A stretch of DNA of 55,751 nucleotides, taken from Helicobacter didelphidarum. Its GTDB lineage: Bacteria; Campylobacterota; Campylobacteria; Campylobacterales; Helicobacteraceae. Below, one piece after another: positions 9,384-19,153 of this stretch (position 1 is its first letter; each line of letters opens with the position of its first letter). The translations under genes and the position numbers were made by a program. The stretch is taken from assembly GCF_003364195.1 (NCBI RefSeq), contig NZ_NXLQ01000014.1, forward strand, positions 1-55,751. The letters run 5' to 3'. The notes beneath the pieces were generated by a model. The model did no database searches. It had not been told where the DNA came from and saw nothing but the letters and a program-made list of their open reading frames with translations.

Positions 9384-9508
9384 ACTATTTCATATCCTCT
9401 AGACCAAATGGCAGTAAAGTTACAGAATAAAAATATGGAAACCTCGCAAATAGTCGTGTGAAATTCTCTAACTCTCGATTATTATAAATGATATTTTACT
9501 CTTTGCAA

Positions 9509-9919
9509 TTAACGACGACCCCTTGCGTCTAACCCTCTTTTTACAGCCCTTTCAAATTCCATTGCTAATTCAGGATGTTTTTCTTGAAATTTCTTTTGCG
9601 TGTCAAGAATAATATTTTTTTCTGTATTTTTGTGTTGGCAAAGTGCAAGCAAAATACTTTTAATTTTTTGTTTATTAATATCTAATTTATCATATTCCTC
9701 AAAAAGTTTATCCATGGCATCTTGTAAATCCTGCAATGAACTTTGCGATGAATCTAACACCATCATAATGCTTTCAAGTCCAAAACTATTTTCTATATCA
9801 ATACTAAACTCCTTTGCTTTTGGCTTATTTGACAAAACAAATTTGAAAAGTGCAAATATAAAAAGTACGACCACAACAACAAAGCTACCACCTATAAATA
9901 TGAGGTTTGTATTATCCAT
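9509..9919 (-). CDS. Single-pass membrane protein, unknown function
   Basis: A 136-residue protein with one N-terminal membrane segment (residues 6-30) and a charged, helical cytoplasmic domain (SQSSLQDLQDAMDKLFEEYDKL). It ends in a basic tail (KRGLDARGRR). The architecture suggests a small conserved epsilonproteobacterial protein, but no named family was recognised. It is divergent from lysA, with about 130 bases between the two starts. Confidence 0.65.
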   Translation of the reverse strand: MDNTNLIFIGGSFVVVVVLFIFALFKFVLSNKPKAKEFSIDIENSFGLESIMMVLDSSQSSLQDLQDAMDKLFEEYDKLDINKQKIKSILLALCQHKNTEKNIILDTQKKFQEKHPELAMEFERAVKRGLDARGRR

Positions 9920-10050
9920 ATTTTTTACCTTTGAAATAAAATATACTTGTTATTCTATCATAAATTTTAACTCATTCCAAAATAAATTATCTTTTATTTG
10001 ATAGAATTGTTGTTTTTGTATCAGATTTTTTTAAGCTTTAGGACAATACT

Positions 10051-11487
10051 ATGAAATATTTTACAACAAATTATGATTTTCATGAATTAGCAAAACAATA
10101 TGGAACACCACTATATCTTTATGATATAGATACTTTAAGTGGAAGATACAATGAAATCAAAGATTCTTTTAGTGGTTTTAAGTCGTTAGTATGCTATGCA
10201 CTTAAGGCAAATTCAAATTTAAGCATTATTAAAGTATTGGCAAAATTGGGCAGTGGAGCTGATTGTGTAAGTCTTAATGAAGTAAAAAGAGCAATAATAG
10301 CGGGTATTCCAACTTATAAAATTATTTTTAGTGGTGTAGGAAAAGAAGATTATGAGATTGAAGAAGCGTTACGATTAGGTATTTTATTTTTGAATGTAGA
10401 ATCTGAAATGGAATTATTGCGTATAGAAAATCTTGCAAAAAAAATTGCAGGTGAAAAAAAAATAGGAAATCAACATAGTGTGGATTTTCATCAAGAAAAT
10501 ACTCTGTATTCTTCTCACTCTTTGAATCAAAATGAAGAAAATATATTTCAAGCTCGCATTTCAATTCGTGTTAATCCTGATGTAAATGCCAAAACACATC
10601 CATATATTTCAACAGGCTTACATGAAAATAAATTTGGATTAGATATACAAACAGCCAAGAGGCTTTATCTTTATGCACATAAAAGCCCATTTCTTAATCC
10701 AATTGGCATTCATTATCATATTGGTTCGCAAATTCTTGATGACACACCACTTTTAGAATCTAGCATAAAAATTTTAGAACTCACAAAAAGTTTATTAAGT
10801 GCAAACATTAAACTAAAATTTTTTGATATTGGTGGTGGATTTGGCATTAGTTATCACAATGAAAAGCCTTTTGCAATACAAGAATATATTAGTAATATTA
10901 TTCGTAAGATTGATGCACTTGATCTCACGACTATTTGTGAACCGGGAAGATTTATTATGGGCAATAGCGGTGCCATTCTCACGCGTGTAATAGGAGAAAA
11001 ATACACACCAAATAAAAGATTTGTTATAGTTGATTGTGCAATGAATGACCTTATCCGCCCAAGTCTTTATCATGCTTATCACAACATTGCATACTTAGGA
11101 TCATCTCTCAACCAATGTAAGCAGATTCCAACCAATACAGAATCTTTAAAGCATAATCATAATACGCTATCTACACAATCCAATGATGCACAGCAAATGG
11201 CTAATGATAGTCAATCACAAGAATTTACGAAATGCGATATTGTAGGTGCAATTTGCGAGAGTGGGGATTATCTTGCAAGAGATAGAGAGTTACCAAAATG
11301 TCACGCAGATGATTTATTACTTATTGAATCAAGTGGGGCATATGGTTATAGTATGGCAAGCAATTATAACTCTCGCATGAAACCAGCAGAGGTTGCACTT
11401 TTTCAGGGGAATCATTATCTTATCAAAGAAAGAGAAAAATTTGATGAAAGTGTAGAAAATGAATTAGCAAATCTAAAAGAATTTTAA
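10051..11487 (+). CDS. lysA: Diaminopimelate decarboxylase
   Basis: PLP enzyme that converts meso-diaminopimelate to lysine in the last step of the pathway. CYALKANSN carries the PLP lysine; HYHIGSQI, GGGFGI and CEPGRF bind the cofactor phosphate and substrate; GAICESGDYLARDREL holds the catalytic Cys. At 478 residues it is about 70 longer than H. pylori LysA. The excess is two polar inserts, near residues 135-165 (NQHSVDFHQENTLYSSH) and 355-385 (TNTESLKHNHNTLSTQSN). A-runs of 8 and 9 lie at the first insert. AGGA precedes the ATG. Confidence 0.95.
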   Translation: MKYFTTNYDFHELAKQYGTPLYLYDIDTLSGRYNEIKDSFSGFKSLVCYALKANSNLSIIKVLAKLGSGADCVSLNEVKRAIIAGIPTYKIIFSGVGKEDYEIEEALRLGILFLNVESEMELLRIENLAKKIAGEKKIGNQHSVDFHQENTLYSSHSLNQNEENIFQARISIRVNPDVNAKTHPYISTGLHENKFGLDIQTAKRLYLYAHKSPFLNPIGIHYHIGSQILDDTPLLESSIKILELTKSLLSANIKLKFFDIGGGFGISYHNEKPFAIQEYISNIIRKIDALDLTTICEPGRFIMGNSGAILTRVIGEKYTPNKRFVIVDCAMNDLIRPSLYHAYHNIAYLGSSLNQCKQIPTNTESLKHNHNTLSTQSNDAQQMANDSQSQEFTKCDIVGAICESGDYLARDRELPKCHADDLLLIESSGAYGYSMASNYNSRMKPAEVALFQGNHYLIKEREKFDESVENELANLKEF

Positions 11488-11744
11488 TATAATTTAAGAG
11501 TTTTTATATCAAAAGAATGATACTTTTTAGGGCAATTAACGCTATTCCCTGTGTCCCCCAATGTCTTTTCAGCACCAGATATACAAGAATGAAGAACAAT
11601 CATCACTAGATTTATTTTGACACCATATCATACTTTAGAAAACTTTTATATTATTTTGGAAATTGAAAGAAATGAAATTACATTATTTTATCATTAGCGA
11701 ACAAAGAACATACAATATTTTTTGTGAGATTGTGTTAAATCCTC
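11488..11744. other. Intergenic region between convergent lysA and prmC
   Basis: About 380 bases lie between the two stop codons. Apart from the long hairpin at 11745-11783 I see no open frame, repeat or RNA gene. Confidence 0.5.
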
Positions 11745-11783
11745 AAATAAACAACTTTAATTCCCAATTAAAGCTGTTTATTT
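11745..11783. terminator. Long hairpin, probable bidirectional terminator
   Basis: An 18-base arm (11745-11762) and its reverse complement (11766-11783) enclose a three-base CCC loop; the only flaw is a single G-T wobble. It sits between the converging ends of lysA and prmC. The outer stem is A-rich on one side and T-rich on the other, so either transcript would end in U-rich RNA. Confidence 0.6.
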
Positions 11784-11870
11784 CCAAAGCCTTATATACT
11801 GATTGCAAGAAACTTTGCTGTTGTAATATTTTCTAATTATTAATAAATCTGAGTTGATAGGTGCAAAAAA

Positions 11871-12857
11871 TTATTTACAAAGTGTTGCAACAAATCCTCT
11901 GTCTAATCCCGCATAATCTTTATAAAATGCGACTTCATAATTTGTATAATGAAGTATCTCTTGCATACTTGCTTTTTGATTGTATCCCATTTCACAAATT
12001 ATATGTGTAATATTTTTTTGTCGTGCCTGCATAATAAGTCGCTTCAGAATCTCATCTCCCTTTTCTCCACCAAATAATGCAATATGTGGCTCACAAAGAA
12101 CTTCTTGATTAAGTGGGTAATTATTCGCTATATATGGTGGATTTGCGATTAATAATGAAATTGGTTTTTGTAGCATAATATAAGGAGAATCTAATAAATT
12201 AGATTCTATAAAATCACAACGATTTTTTACTCCAAGGACTTCAGCATTATGTTTGGCTATGTTTAAAGCCTCTTTACTAATATCTGTTGCTATTCCATAA
12301 GTATTTTGTGTATTCTTGAGAATTGCTGTGATGATTGCACCACTCCCAACACCCACCTCAACAAAACTTGCAATATTATGCTGATTCATAAGTTCTATTG
12401 CCTTATCAACAAGGATTTCGGTTTCAGGACGAGGGATTAATACATTTTTATCAACATATAATTCAAGGTTATAAAAACTTACACGATTAGTGAGATATTC
12501 AAGTGGAGTTCCATTTTTTCGCATTGCAAGAAGTTTAAAATAGCGTTGCTTATTGAAATCATTGATTTCTTTTTTTGGGTTTGCATGAATTTCCACACGT
12601 GTCATATTAAGAATAAATCCGAGCAAAATCTCTGCTTCATAACGAGGACTTGTGATATGAAATTCAGGAGAAAATAAATTAGAGCTATATTTATTTTTTT
12701 GAATATTATCTGAATCTTTGGGGATTTTATCATTTTCAAAAGAATTAATATCGGAGACTAAAAATGAAGTTTCATACACGAGCTTTTGAAAATCTTCTAA
12801 ATTCATGTCTTTTAAAAAAGCAACCGCGATACGCAGGAGTAAATCAATCTCTATCAT
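11871..12857 (-). CDS. prmC: Release factor glutamine methyltransferase PrmC
   Basis: S-adenosylmethionine-dependent enzyme that methylates the GGQ glutamine of peptide release factors 1 and 2. The SAM-binding motif is VEVGVGSGAI, and the substrate-binding motif NPPYIA is present. The N-terminal helical domain carries an extra polar stretch (about residues 33-65, NSFENDKIPKDSDNIQK) and the whole protein is 328 residues. The start lies inside the end of the M48 protease gene (14-base overlap) with AGGATGG before it, so the two are translated together. Confidence 0.92.
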   Translation of the reverse strand: MIEIDLLLRIAVAFLKDMNLEDFQKLVYETSFLVSDINSFENDKIPKDSDNIQKNKYSSNLFSPEFHITSPRYEAEILLGFILNMTRVEIHANPKKEINDFNKQRYFKLLAMRKNGTPLEYLTNRVSFYNLELYVDKNVLIPRPETEILVDKAIELMNQHNIASFVEVGVGSGAIITAILKNTQNTYGIATDISKEALNIAKHNAEVLGVKNRCDFIESNLLDSPYIMLQKPISLLIANPPYIANNYPLNQEVLCEPHIALFGGEKGDEILKRLIMQARQKNITHIICEMGYNQKASMQEILHYTNYEVAFYKDYAGLDRGFVATLCK

Positions 12858-14055
12858 TTTGCCATCCTAATGTCTTAAGCCTTTTAATAAGCGGTGGGTG
12901 AGAATAATAAAAGAAAATATATGCCGGGTGAGAATATGGGAAAGATTTATTTTCATTCACTAGGCGAATAAGTGCTTCCCTTAATGCTTCTTTGGTAGCA
13001 CATGATGCACCAAATTCATCAGCACGATACTCTGCTTTGCGACTAAAGTAGCTTATGATTGGTTTTAAGAAAAAGGTGAAAACTGGTAAAAGTAACATTG
13101 CGAGTATTAAAATGTTGCTATGAGTTGGTGTAAAATTAAGATAAACACAAAGAGGTTGGAACAATAAACCTGTAATAGCAAACATTAAAAACATAATAAA
13201 ACTCACAATAATAATATTATGTAATATATCTCTGTGCTTGAAATGCCCTAACTCATGTCCTAAAATAGCAATCAACCCATCTTCACTAATTTTATCTAGT
13301 AAAGTATCAAAAAGCACAACTCTTTTAGAACTACCAAGCCCACCAAAATATGCATTTAATCTCCCATCTCTTTTGCTTGCGTCCATAACAAAAATTCCAT
13401 TACTTTTGAAACCAGCTACCTCCATAAGATTTTGAATCCTTTGCTTAAGATTTTCATTTTGTAATGGTGTAAATTTATTGAACATTGGTGCTATAAGTGT
13501 TGGATATACAAGCTGTATGAGAATAACAGAACAAAATATGAGGACAAATCCAACAAGCCACCATAACTCAACCATTTCCATAACCAACAACAAAATTGCA
13601 AGTAGGATTCCAACAAAAATTGCCCCAAGAATGAAACCTTTAATAGAATCAATACAATATTCCTTAAAGCTTTGTTTGTTAAATCCATATTCCTTATCAA
13701 TTTGTCTTTGTAAAATACCAAAAGGTGCATTTAATAAAATATTTGCTCCCAAAAAAGACATTAAAACTAACCAGTCTTTACCAAAGTCACTAAGATTCAT
13801 TAAAGCACATTGTGTCATTAGAAAATTAATGCCAATATGTAGCCAAAATACAAGCCAAACAAAATCATAAAGGTGTGAGGCAATAGATATTTTTTGTTTT
13901 GCAAGTGCATATGATGCTGCAATTTGATAGTCATCTTGATTTAAAATGACTGGTTCTCTTTTTGCATATTCTTGAATATATCGTATCTGTAAAATATCTA
14001 AAATAACACATGGAGCCACATAAAATAATAGATATATGACAATAACACTATACAA
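12844..14055 (-). CDS. M48 family metalloprotease, Ste24/CAAX protease type
   Basis: Multi-pass inner-membrane zinc protease, 403 residues. HELGHFKHRD is the HExxH zinc site and EYRADEFG supplies the third ligand. Several hydrophobic segments flank it, as in Ste24-type proteases. Bacterial members act in membrane protein quality control; the substrate here is unknown. The gene is first in a two-gene operon with prmC. Confidence 0.9.
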   Translation of the reverse strand: MYSVIVIYLLFYVAPCVILDILQIRYIQEYAKREPVILNQDDYQIAASYALAKQKISIASHLYDFVWLVFWLHIGINFLMTQCALMNLSDFGKDWLVLMSFLGANILLNAPFGILQRQIDKEYGFNKQSFKEYCIDSIKGFILGAIFVGILLAILLLVMEMVELWWLVGFVLIFCSVILIQLVYPTLIAPMFNKFTPLQNENLKQRIQNLMEVAGFKSNGIFVMDASKRDGRLNAYFGGLGSSKRVVLFDTLLDKISEDGLIAILGHELGHFKHRDILHNIIIVSFIMFLMFAITGLLFQPLCVYLNFTPTHSNILILAMLLLPVFTFFLKPIISYFSRKAEYRADEFGASCATKEALREALIRLVNENKSFPYSHPAYIFFYYSHPPLIKRLKTLGWQNDRD

Positions 14056-14411
14056 ACAATCCTCCTTGAGATTTGTATAACCCTTGTAAGTAATATATAA
14101 CTTGTAAGTCTATTATAAAAAAATAAATACTAATTAATTTCATAGAAAGTTTTTGGATATATCCCAAAAATATATTGTCGATAAGAACAGGATATTTTTA
14201 GATAAATTGGGATTATAATAAGTAAAATATAAAGAACATGTTCTTAAATAATTGGAGATAAAATTTTCCAAAAAGTGTTAAACAATATTATTTTATACAC
14301 CGCTAGATAAATTGTATAGCCCCAATAGCAACCAAACTACAATTTTAGATTTTACATACAATAACCAAAAAAATAAGTTTATGTTTTTATTTTCCCTAGA
14401 TTCAGGGAGGT
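14056..14411. other. Intergenic region, no recognised feature
   Basis: 356 AT-rich bases upstream of the M48 protease gene and downstream of the TerB-like gene. I see A/T runs suited to promoters but no convincing gene. A plus-strand open frame at 14312-14512 runs into the TerB-like gene in antisense and is not credible. Confidence 0.4.
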
Positions 14412-15290
14412 TCATAGGGGTTTATTTTGTTCTATCTTCAATGATTCTATTTCTTTATGGATTTTTTCTTCTTGATTTTGTGTCTCATGTTGCAATGTGG
14501 TTTGTTGTGTAGTAGCTAGGGTTAAAAGTGTAGCGTATGCTTGGGAGTATCTCTTAAGTTCTTCTCCCCCGAACTGGTTAAATGGACGTGTAAGATTCTT
14601 AGGATCGAATATATTTTGTCGCTTACTTTCCATTATTTGCATATATTGTTTATCAAGATCTTCGTAGGTAAAACCATCTTGCAACCCTAAAAGTTTCATA
14701 GCTTCTTCTTTATCCATTGCAACAACTTTTTGAGTATTATTCGCCTTAAATTCATCATAAAGTTTATTGAAGTCCTCATTTTCAATTTCTAAAATTGCAG
14801 CAACATCAATAATGCAATTTTCTTCATCATTTGTTAATTCGCCATCAGCCCATGAGAGTGCAAACATAAATTCAATAATTTTTAATCGCTTTTTGTATTG
14901 CGCAATAGTTTCGGAGGCAAACAGTGTTGCTAATTCTTGTATATCCTCTTGCCTTGCTTCTTTATATATTTCAAGATACAAACTTTCTGGCTGGTCTGTT
15001 TCGTGTGCCATATCGTGTATGATTCCACTCATAAGTTTCTCTTCTAAAATACAGCTTTTTTCATCAGCAAAACTCAATCTACCCATGATGCGTGCTATTA
15101 ATCCATATTCAGTTGTTTTAAGCCTTTCTTTTAAACTTAATGGCTTTACTTCTTGTTGCGGAGTCTCTCGATTTTGTGATTGCAAAACATCTCTGTCGTT
15201 GGGTACAATTGGATTACTAAGATACACCTGAAATGTCTTATAAAGATAAAAAATAATACCAGCAGCTATGAGAAATAAAACTAATTCCAT
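14412..15290 (-). CDS. TerB/DnaJ-like membrane-anchored protein
   Basis: A 292-residue protein with an N-terminal membrane helix (ELVLFLIAAGIIFYLY), an acidic all-helical TerB-like domain (FMFALSWADGELTNDEENCI is the hallmark) and a C-terminal J-domain-like segment (LGLQDGFTYEDLDKQYMQIM, without a clear HPD). The layout recalls DjlA co-chaperones that have lost HPD. The ATG at 15290 is preferred over 15344 because AAGGATA precedes it. A polar tail with QTTLQHETQNQEEK follows. The function is unproven. Confidence 0.65.
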   Translation of the reverse strand: MELVLFLIAAGIIFYLYKTFQVYLSNPIVPNDRDVLQSQNRETPQQEVKPLSLKERLKTTEYGLIARIMGRLSFADEKSCILEEKLMSGIIHDMAHETDQPESLYLEIYKEARQEDIQELATLFASETIAQYKKRLKIIEFMFALSWADGELTNDEENCIIDVAAILEIENEDFNKLYDEFKANNTQKVVAMDKEEAMKLLGLQDGFTYEDLDKQYMQIMESKRQNIFDPKNLTRPFNQFGGEELKRYSQAYATLLTLATTQQTTLQHETQNQEEKIHKEIESLKIEQNKPL

Positions 15291-15548
15291 TGATAATATC
15301 CTTATTACAAATTTTAGAATTACATGAATTATACCTAAATTCATAAAATTTCTTTATTAACCATAAAACCCAATACAATATTAAGTATTAAAAAATCTCA
15401 TCTCAAGAGATTCTAATAAGCCCAACAAGAGAAATGTTTTGAATTTAGCAACAAAACTAATGTCTTTTTTATGCTATAATCTCAAGATTATAGCATAAAA
15501 GTCTTTATTCTTGCTTAATGAAAAAAGTTAAGTGTAATTTATATATAA

Positions 15549-15866
15549 TTAAAGTTTCAGTTTTTTCCTTAATTCTTGTTTGCGTTCTTCTTCTTCTGCT
15601 AAAGCTTGTTTTTTTAAGTGTTTTTTCTCTTCCATTTGTTTTTCCGCAAGCATTCTTTTACGTTCTCGAGCTTCTTGTATTTGAAAACGATATTTATCTC
15701 TTTCTGCGGGATCTTGAAATTTAATTGGCTTAATGAATGAAGCAAGTAAAATAAGAATAAATAAAATAATTGCAATTGGAGCTTGCTCTGGTCCATTTAG
15801 ATGATACCATGCCATACCAACAAAACAAGCAAAAAATATTTTAAAAATAATAATTATCTTACTCAT
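15549..15866 (-). CDS. Small membrane protein with charged coiled-coil tail
   Basis: 105 residues: two membrane segments (about 3-22 and 28-46), then a long K/E/R helix (AEKQMEEKKHLKKQALAEEE) that should form a coiled coil in the cytoplasm. The start has AAGGAT before it. It lies 15 bases after the end of the redox-like pair on the same strand and may be the third gene of that operon. No family was recognised. Confidence 0.6.
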   Translation of the reverse strand: MSKIIIIFKIFFACFVGMAWYHLNGPEQAPIAIILFILILLASFIKPIKFQDPAERDKYRFQIQEARERKRMLAEKQMEEKKHLKKQALAEEEERKQELRKKLKL

Positions 15867-15881
15867 TTGTAATCCTTAAAT

Positions 15882-16796
15882 TTATGATACCTTAGAATTA
15901 TCTTTCCATAAAAACTTTGGATTTTTTGCATGAAGATCAAAACCAGCCTCTTCAAATCGCCCAAAAGCAACCAGCAAGATTTGTGCCAAATTCAATACCG
16001 CAATATCGATATTATCCCGCTTACAATATTTTGTGCAGAGATTATGTTTTTTTTCAAACATATTAAATGTAGAATCTCCAAACACACAAATAAAATCAAC
16101 ACCTAAATCAATTCCTGCGTATAGAATCTCACCACTTTTTTGATACGCTTTTGTCTCATTAATCTCCAAAAGATGCGTAAAAGATTCCATACTAAATGGT
16201 GTCTCAAACACTTTTAATCCTAGTAGTTTAAAAATTTTATGAATCTCTGCATATTCTCCATGCATATTACAATCAAAATGCCTTCCTGTATAATACAAAC
16301 ATGTCACAAAACCTTCTAGAGAATCATATCGCGCAGAAATACTTGGCATTTGATTTTTAGTATTTAAAGAACCAAAATGTAATACGATATTTTGCTGAAT
16401 CTTATCATGATATTTACCGAGCAAGGCGGGAAAGTAAGCTACATGCTTATGAAGTGTTGTAACATCTAACATAATTCCATAATGTTGTAATTCTTGAGAT
16501 ACAAAATCACGAAACTCTTTATATGTTGCAATAGTATTGAGTGTGAAAGCAAGATTAGCATAAGAATCTTCCTCTATCGCAAGGAGTATATCCCCATTTT
16601 TTGCTGCTAGAGCGATATTATAAATATTTGCAAAAAGAAACTTGTCTAGCTTTGAGATTCTGCCATAATAACCCCCATTTGGTATAAAACTTTCTGTTTT
16701 AGGAATTTCTTTAAATGGAATCTCAAGCACTTTCAGTAAGTTCAAAGTCGCAATATGAAAAGGGCTATTTTGCAAACAATCATAAATAAGATACAT
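15882..16796 (-). CDS. HdrB/SdhE-like protein with degenerate cysteine motifs
   Basis: A 304-residue soluble protein. The later part (LYYTGRHFDCNMHGEYAEI, then LLGLKVFETPFSMESF, YAGIDLGVDFICVFGDSTFN) follows the order of the CCG domain of heterodisulfide reductase subunit B and SdhE: YPGC-type start, second strand, then a G-D-x-V-stretch. The cluster-binding CCG cysteines are missing; only isolated Cys remain. It may be a redox protein that lost its clusters, or an assembly or structural relative. The call is tentative. It is paired with the next gene upstream. Confidence 0.4.
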   Translation of the reverse strand: MYLIYDCLQNSPFHIATLNLLKVLEIPFKEIPKTESFIPNGGYYGRISKLDKFLFANIYNIALAAKNGDILLAIEEDSYANLAFTLNTIATYKEFRDFVSQELQHYGIMLDVTTLHKHVAYFPALLGKYHDKIQQNIVLHFGSLNTKNQMPSISARYDSLEGFVTCLYYTGRHFDCNMHGEYAEIHKIFKLLGLKVFETPFSMESFTHLLEINETKAYQKSGEILYAGIDLGVDFICVFGDSTFNMFEKKHNLCTKYCKRDNIDIAVLNLAQILLVAFGRFEEAGFDLHAKNPKFLWKDNSKVS

Positions 16797-16864
16797 TATT
16801 ATTCTCCTTGTAATATTTTTTGAGTATTCTTTAATTTTTAGTAAAAAGTCATTTCTGTAAAATT

Positions 16865-17641
16865 CTATATATTAGAATCAACAATTTTTTGCACAAAATT
16901 TGATTGTATTGGAATCTTATTTTCATGCACCATAGCACTATGGCATGAGAATCTATACTGCCCGTCAAGATATTTTCCAAACTCAAAACACATTTTTGGC
17001 ACAAGTGTTTTTGCACCATTTACAAGATCTGATTGCAAAGATTCAATCGCAAGATCGATAGTATTATTCGCAGGAAAAAGAAAATTTGCTATACAAATAT
17101 GCTCGAAGATTCCATTCTCAAATGTGCAAAGGGTGCTTAAAAGTTGTTTTTTGTAAAGCGGATAACGCGATAAAAGCCATTTTATATAAAGGATAAACCC
17201 ATCGCCACAGTATTCATCATCATAACAGGTTGCTATAAAATTTATTGGTAAATATTTTTTTAATTCCTCGCGATCACTTGGTGTAATAAAATGTGCCATT
17301 CTAAAGAATGTGTTATACTGAGCAAAAGCCTTATCAAGATTTAACAACAAATCTTTTTGTGCAAATTTTTTACTTAGAGGATCGATTACCCATGTTGTCC
17401 CAAATTTATCTATTAATTCATACACCGCTATATTTCCAAAAATTGCAAACCCATTAATTCTACAATGAATAAAATCAAGATCGACACCAAATTCTTGATA
17501 ACCAAACGATTTTGCATGGATATTTTGTAATACATCACGCAATGTCCATGAAGATTGAAAAAACATCTCTTGACGCACATAGCCACTTTGAAAATCTAAA
17601 CGAGAATCAAATGAAAAGATGTTTAAATCTAATTTTGCCAT
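16865..17641 (-). CDS. SdhB/FrdB N-terminal-like protein without cluster cysteines
   Basis: A 258-residue protein. The start (KLDLNIFSFDSRLDF, then TLRDVLQNIHAKSFG and INGFAIFGNIAVYELIDKFG) resembles the ferredoxin-fold opening of succinate dehydrogenase or fumarate reductase iron-sulfur subunits, with the 2Fe-2S cysteines replaced (GFAIFGN where CxxCG would be). The rest is helical with scattered Cys. Its position just before an HdrB-like gene matches an SdhB-SdhE pairing. Inference only. Confidence 0.35.
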   Translation of the reverse strand: MAKLDLNIFSFDSRLDFQSGYVRQEMFFQSSWTLRDVLQNIHAKSFGYQEFGVDLDFIHCRINGFAIFGNIAVYELIDKFGTTWVIDPLSKKFAQKDLLLNLDKAFAQYNTFFRMAHFITPSDREELKKYLPINFIATCYDDEYCGDGFILYIKWLLSRYPLYKKQLLSTLCTFENGIFEHICIANFLFPANNTIDLAIESLQSDLVNGAKTLVPKMCFEFGKYLDGQYRFSCHSAMVHENKIPIQSNFVQKIVDSNI

Positions 17642-17860
17642 ATTTTATCCTTACGCCATAATACTTAAGGGATTCTACTACAATTTATTCGTATTTTCAA
17701 GCAATCAGGATATTTTTAATGTTAGAAGTATTTTATTCTATGTAATTTTGTGCCATTATCAATATATACCCAAATGATATTTTCTTATGAAAATACTCTG
17801 TTTCTAATGGTAATGCACATTTTAGACTTAGTTCTTAATTTTTACATTAATTTATAAAAA

Positions 17861-19090
17861 CTATTTTTTTGCATATTTCTCAAATACACTAAGTATTGTA
17901 TCAGCCACCTTCTTTGCAATACCAATAGTCATATTTTGATGACAGGGAATAGAGAGTTCTGCATGATAGAAATCCTCTGCATTGCGTAAAATGGGATAGT
18001 TAAAAGGCTGATAAAGCGAAAAATTATAGATTGGCTTATAATGCACCTGCACTCCAACATGATTTTGCACCAATTCATTTGCTATTGCCTCTTTTTTACA
18101 GGTAAGTGAAGAATCAAGCAATAATGGATATAAATGCCTCGTGCTAATAACACTTGAATGATTTTTTGGTGTAAAAAAGTATGGGTTATCTTTAAAATAC
18201 TTATCGTAGAATCTTGCGATTTCTTCGCGTTTTGTGAGAAAAGATTCTATGCGTTGAAGTTGCGATAAACCAAGTCTTGCACCAATTTCATTAAGACGAA
18301 AATTAAAGCCAAGCGTTATACAATCATGATTATAAAGTGTTTTTTTTACGATGCCATGTGAACAAATAAGTGAAGCAATATGTGCAAAAAAAGCATTTTC
18401 ACTTACAAGTGCCCCACCCTCACAAGTTGTTATAGATTTAACAGCGTGAAAGCTAAAGATTCCTATGTCCGCAAGTGTCCCGGCTTTTTTCCCATTAAAG
18501 CTTCCGCCAAAAGCATGACTAGAATCTGAAATCCACAATAAATTATGCTTTGTAGCAAACTCTCTAAAGGCTTCCATATCCACACTATTTCCAGCATAAT
18601 CTACAGAACAAATAGCCACAGTATCATCACGCAAAAGAGATTCTAAGCCTTCTAATTTTAGATTTCCATCCATACAAATATCACCAAAAATAGGGGTAAT
18701 GTCATTTTCTAACATCATATTTGTTGTAGCAACAAAACTTATTGGTGTTGTAAGAATACTTATTGTTTTATGGTTATGTGCAAAATGAAAATTATCTCTA
18801 TCTTTTAAATAAAGAATTTTCTGAAGTGCATCAAGATGTCCATATTTCTTCAACGAAGTTTCTTTTTCAAGCACTAATTCTTTTATAATGCGAAATGCTA
18901 CATATAAGGCGGAAGTTGCGGAGTTAAAACATACAGCATGTTGTGTTTGTAGGAATTTTGCAATAGTATTTTCAAACTCTATGAGATATTTACCTTGTGT
19001 TAAATGCGAAGAATGTAGAGATTCTATTACTGCCATTTCATCATCTTGATTGATTGATTGTGTGCTGTAAGGAATAAAATTTTCTAACAT
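17861..19090 (-). CDS. pseC: UDP-4-amino-4,6-dideoxy-N-acetyl-L-altrosamine transaminase PseC
   Basis: DegT/DnrJ/EryC1 PLP aminotransferase, second step of CMP-pseudaminic acid synthesis; the sugar decorates flagellin and is needed for motility in Helicobacter and Campylobacter. Visible motifs: FNSATSALYVAF, ITTPISFVATTNM, SVDYAGNSVDM, SDSSHAFGG, and FSFHAVKSITTCEGG with the PLP lysine. It resembles H. pylori PseC throughout. The ATG at 19090 with AAAGG before it is preferred to the longer form from 19138. It is divergent from tal. Confidence 0.92.
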   Translation of the reverse strand: MLENFIPYSTQSINQDDEMAVIESLHSSHLTQGKYLIEFENTIAKFLQTQHAVCFNSATSALYVAFRIIKELVLEKETSLKKYGHLDALQKILYLKDRDNFHFAHNHKTISILTTPISFVATTNMMLENDITPIFGDICMDGNLKLEGLESLLRDDTVAICSVDYAGNSVDMEAFREFATKHNLLWISDSSHAFGGSFNGKKAGTLADIGIFSFHAVKSITTCEGGALVSENAFFAHIASLICSHGIVKKTLYNHDCITLGFNFRLNEIGARLGLSQLQRIESFLTKREEIARFYDKYFKDNPYFFTPKNHSSVISTRHLYPLLLDSSLTCKKEAIANELVQNHVGVQVHYKPIYNFSLYQPFNYPILRNAEDFYHAELSIPCHQNMTIGIAKKVADTILSVFEKYAKK

Positions 19091-19116
19091 TTGGTAACCT
19101 TTTATGCAATTTAAGT

Positions 19117-19122
19117 TATAAT
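19117..19122 (+). promoter_or_regulatory. Promoter -10 box of tal
   Basis: TATAAT in GTTATAATAG lies 31 bases before the tal start, in the 63-base divergent region shared with pseC. The pseC promoter must lie in the same interval or inside tal. Confidence 0.5.
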
Positions 19123-19153
19123 AGTGAAAATATACCATATTTTAAGGAATGCA

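Noticed and set aside
10436-10462. A8 and A9 runs in lysA as a phase-variation switch
   Set aside because: lysA is a core enzyme and its frame is intact; such runs are common in this AT-rich DNA.
14312-14512. Plus-strand open frame near the TerB-like gene
   Set aside because: It overlaps the 3' end of that gene in antisense and has no ribosome site.
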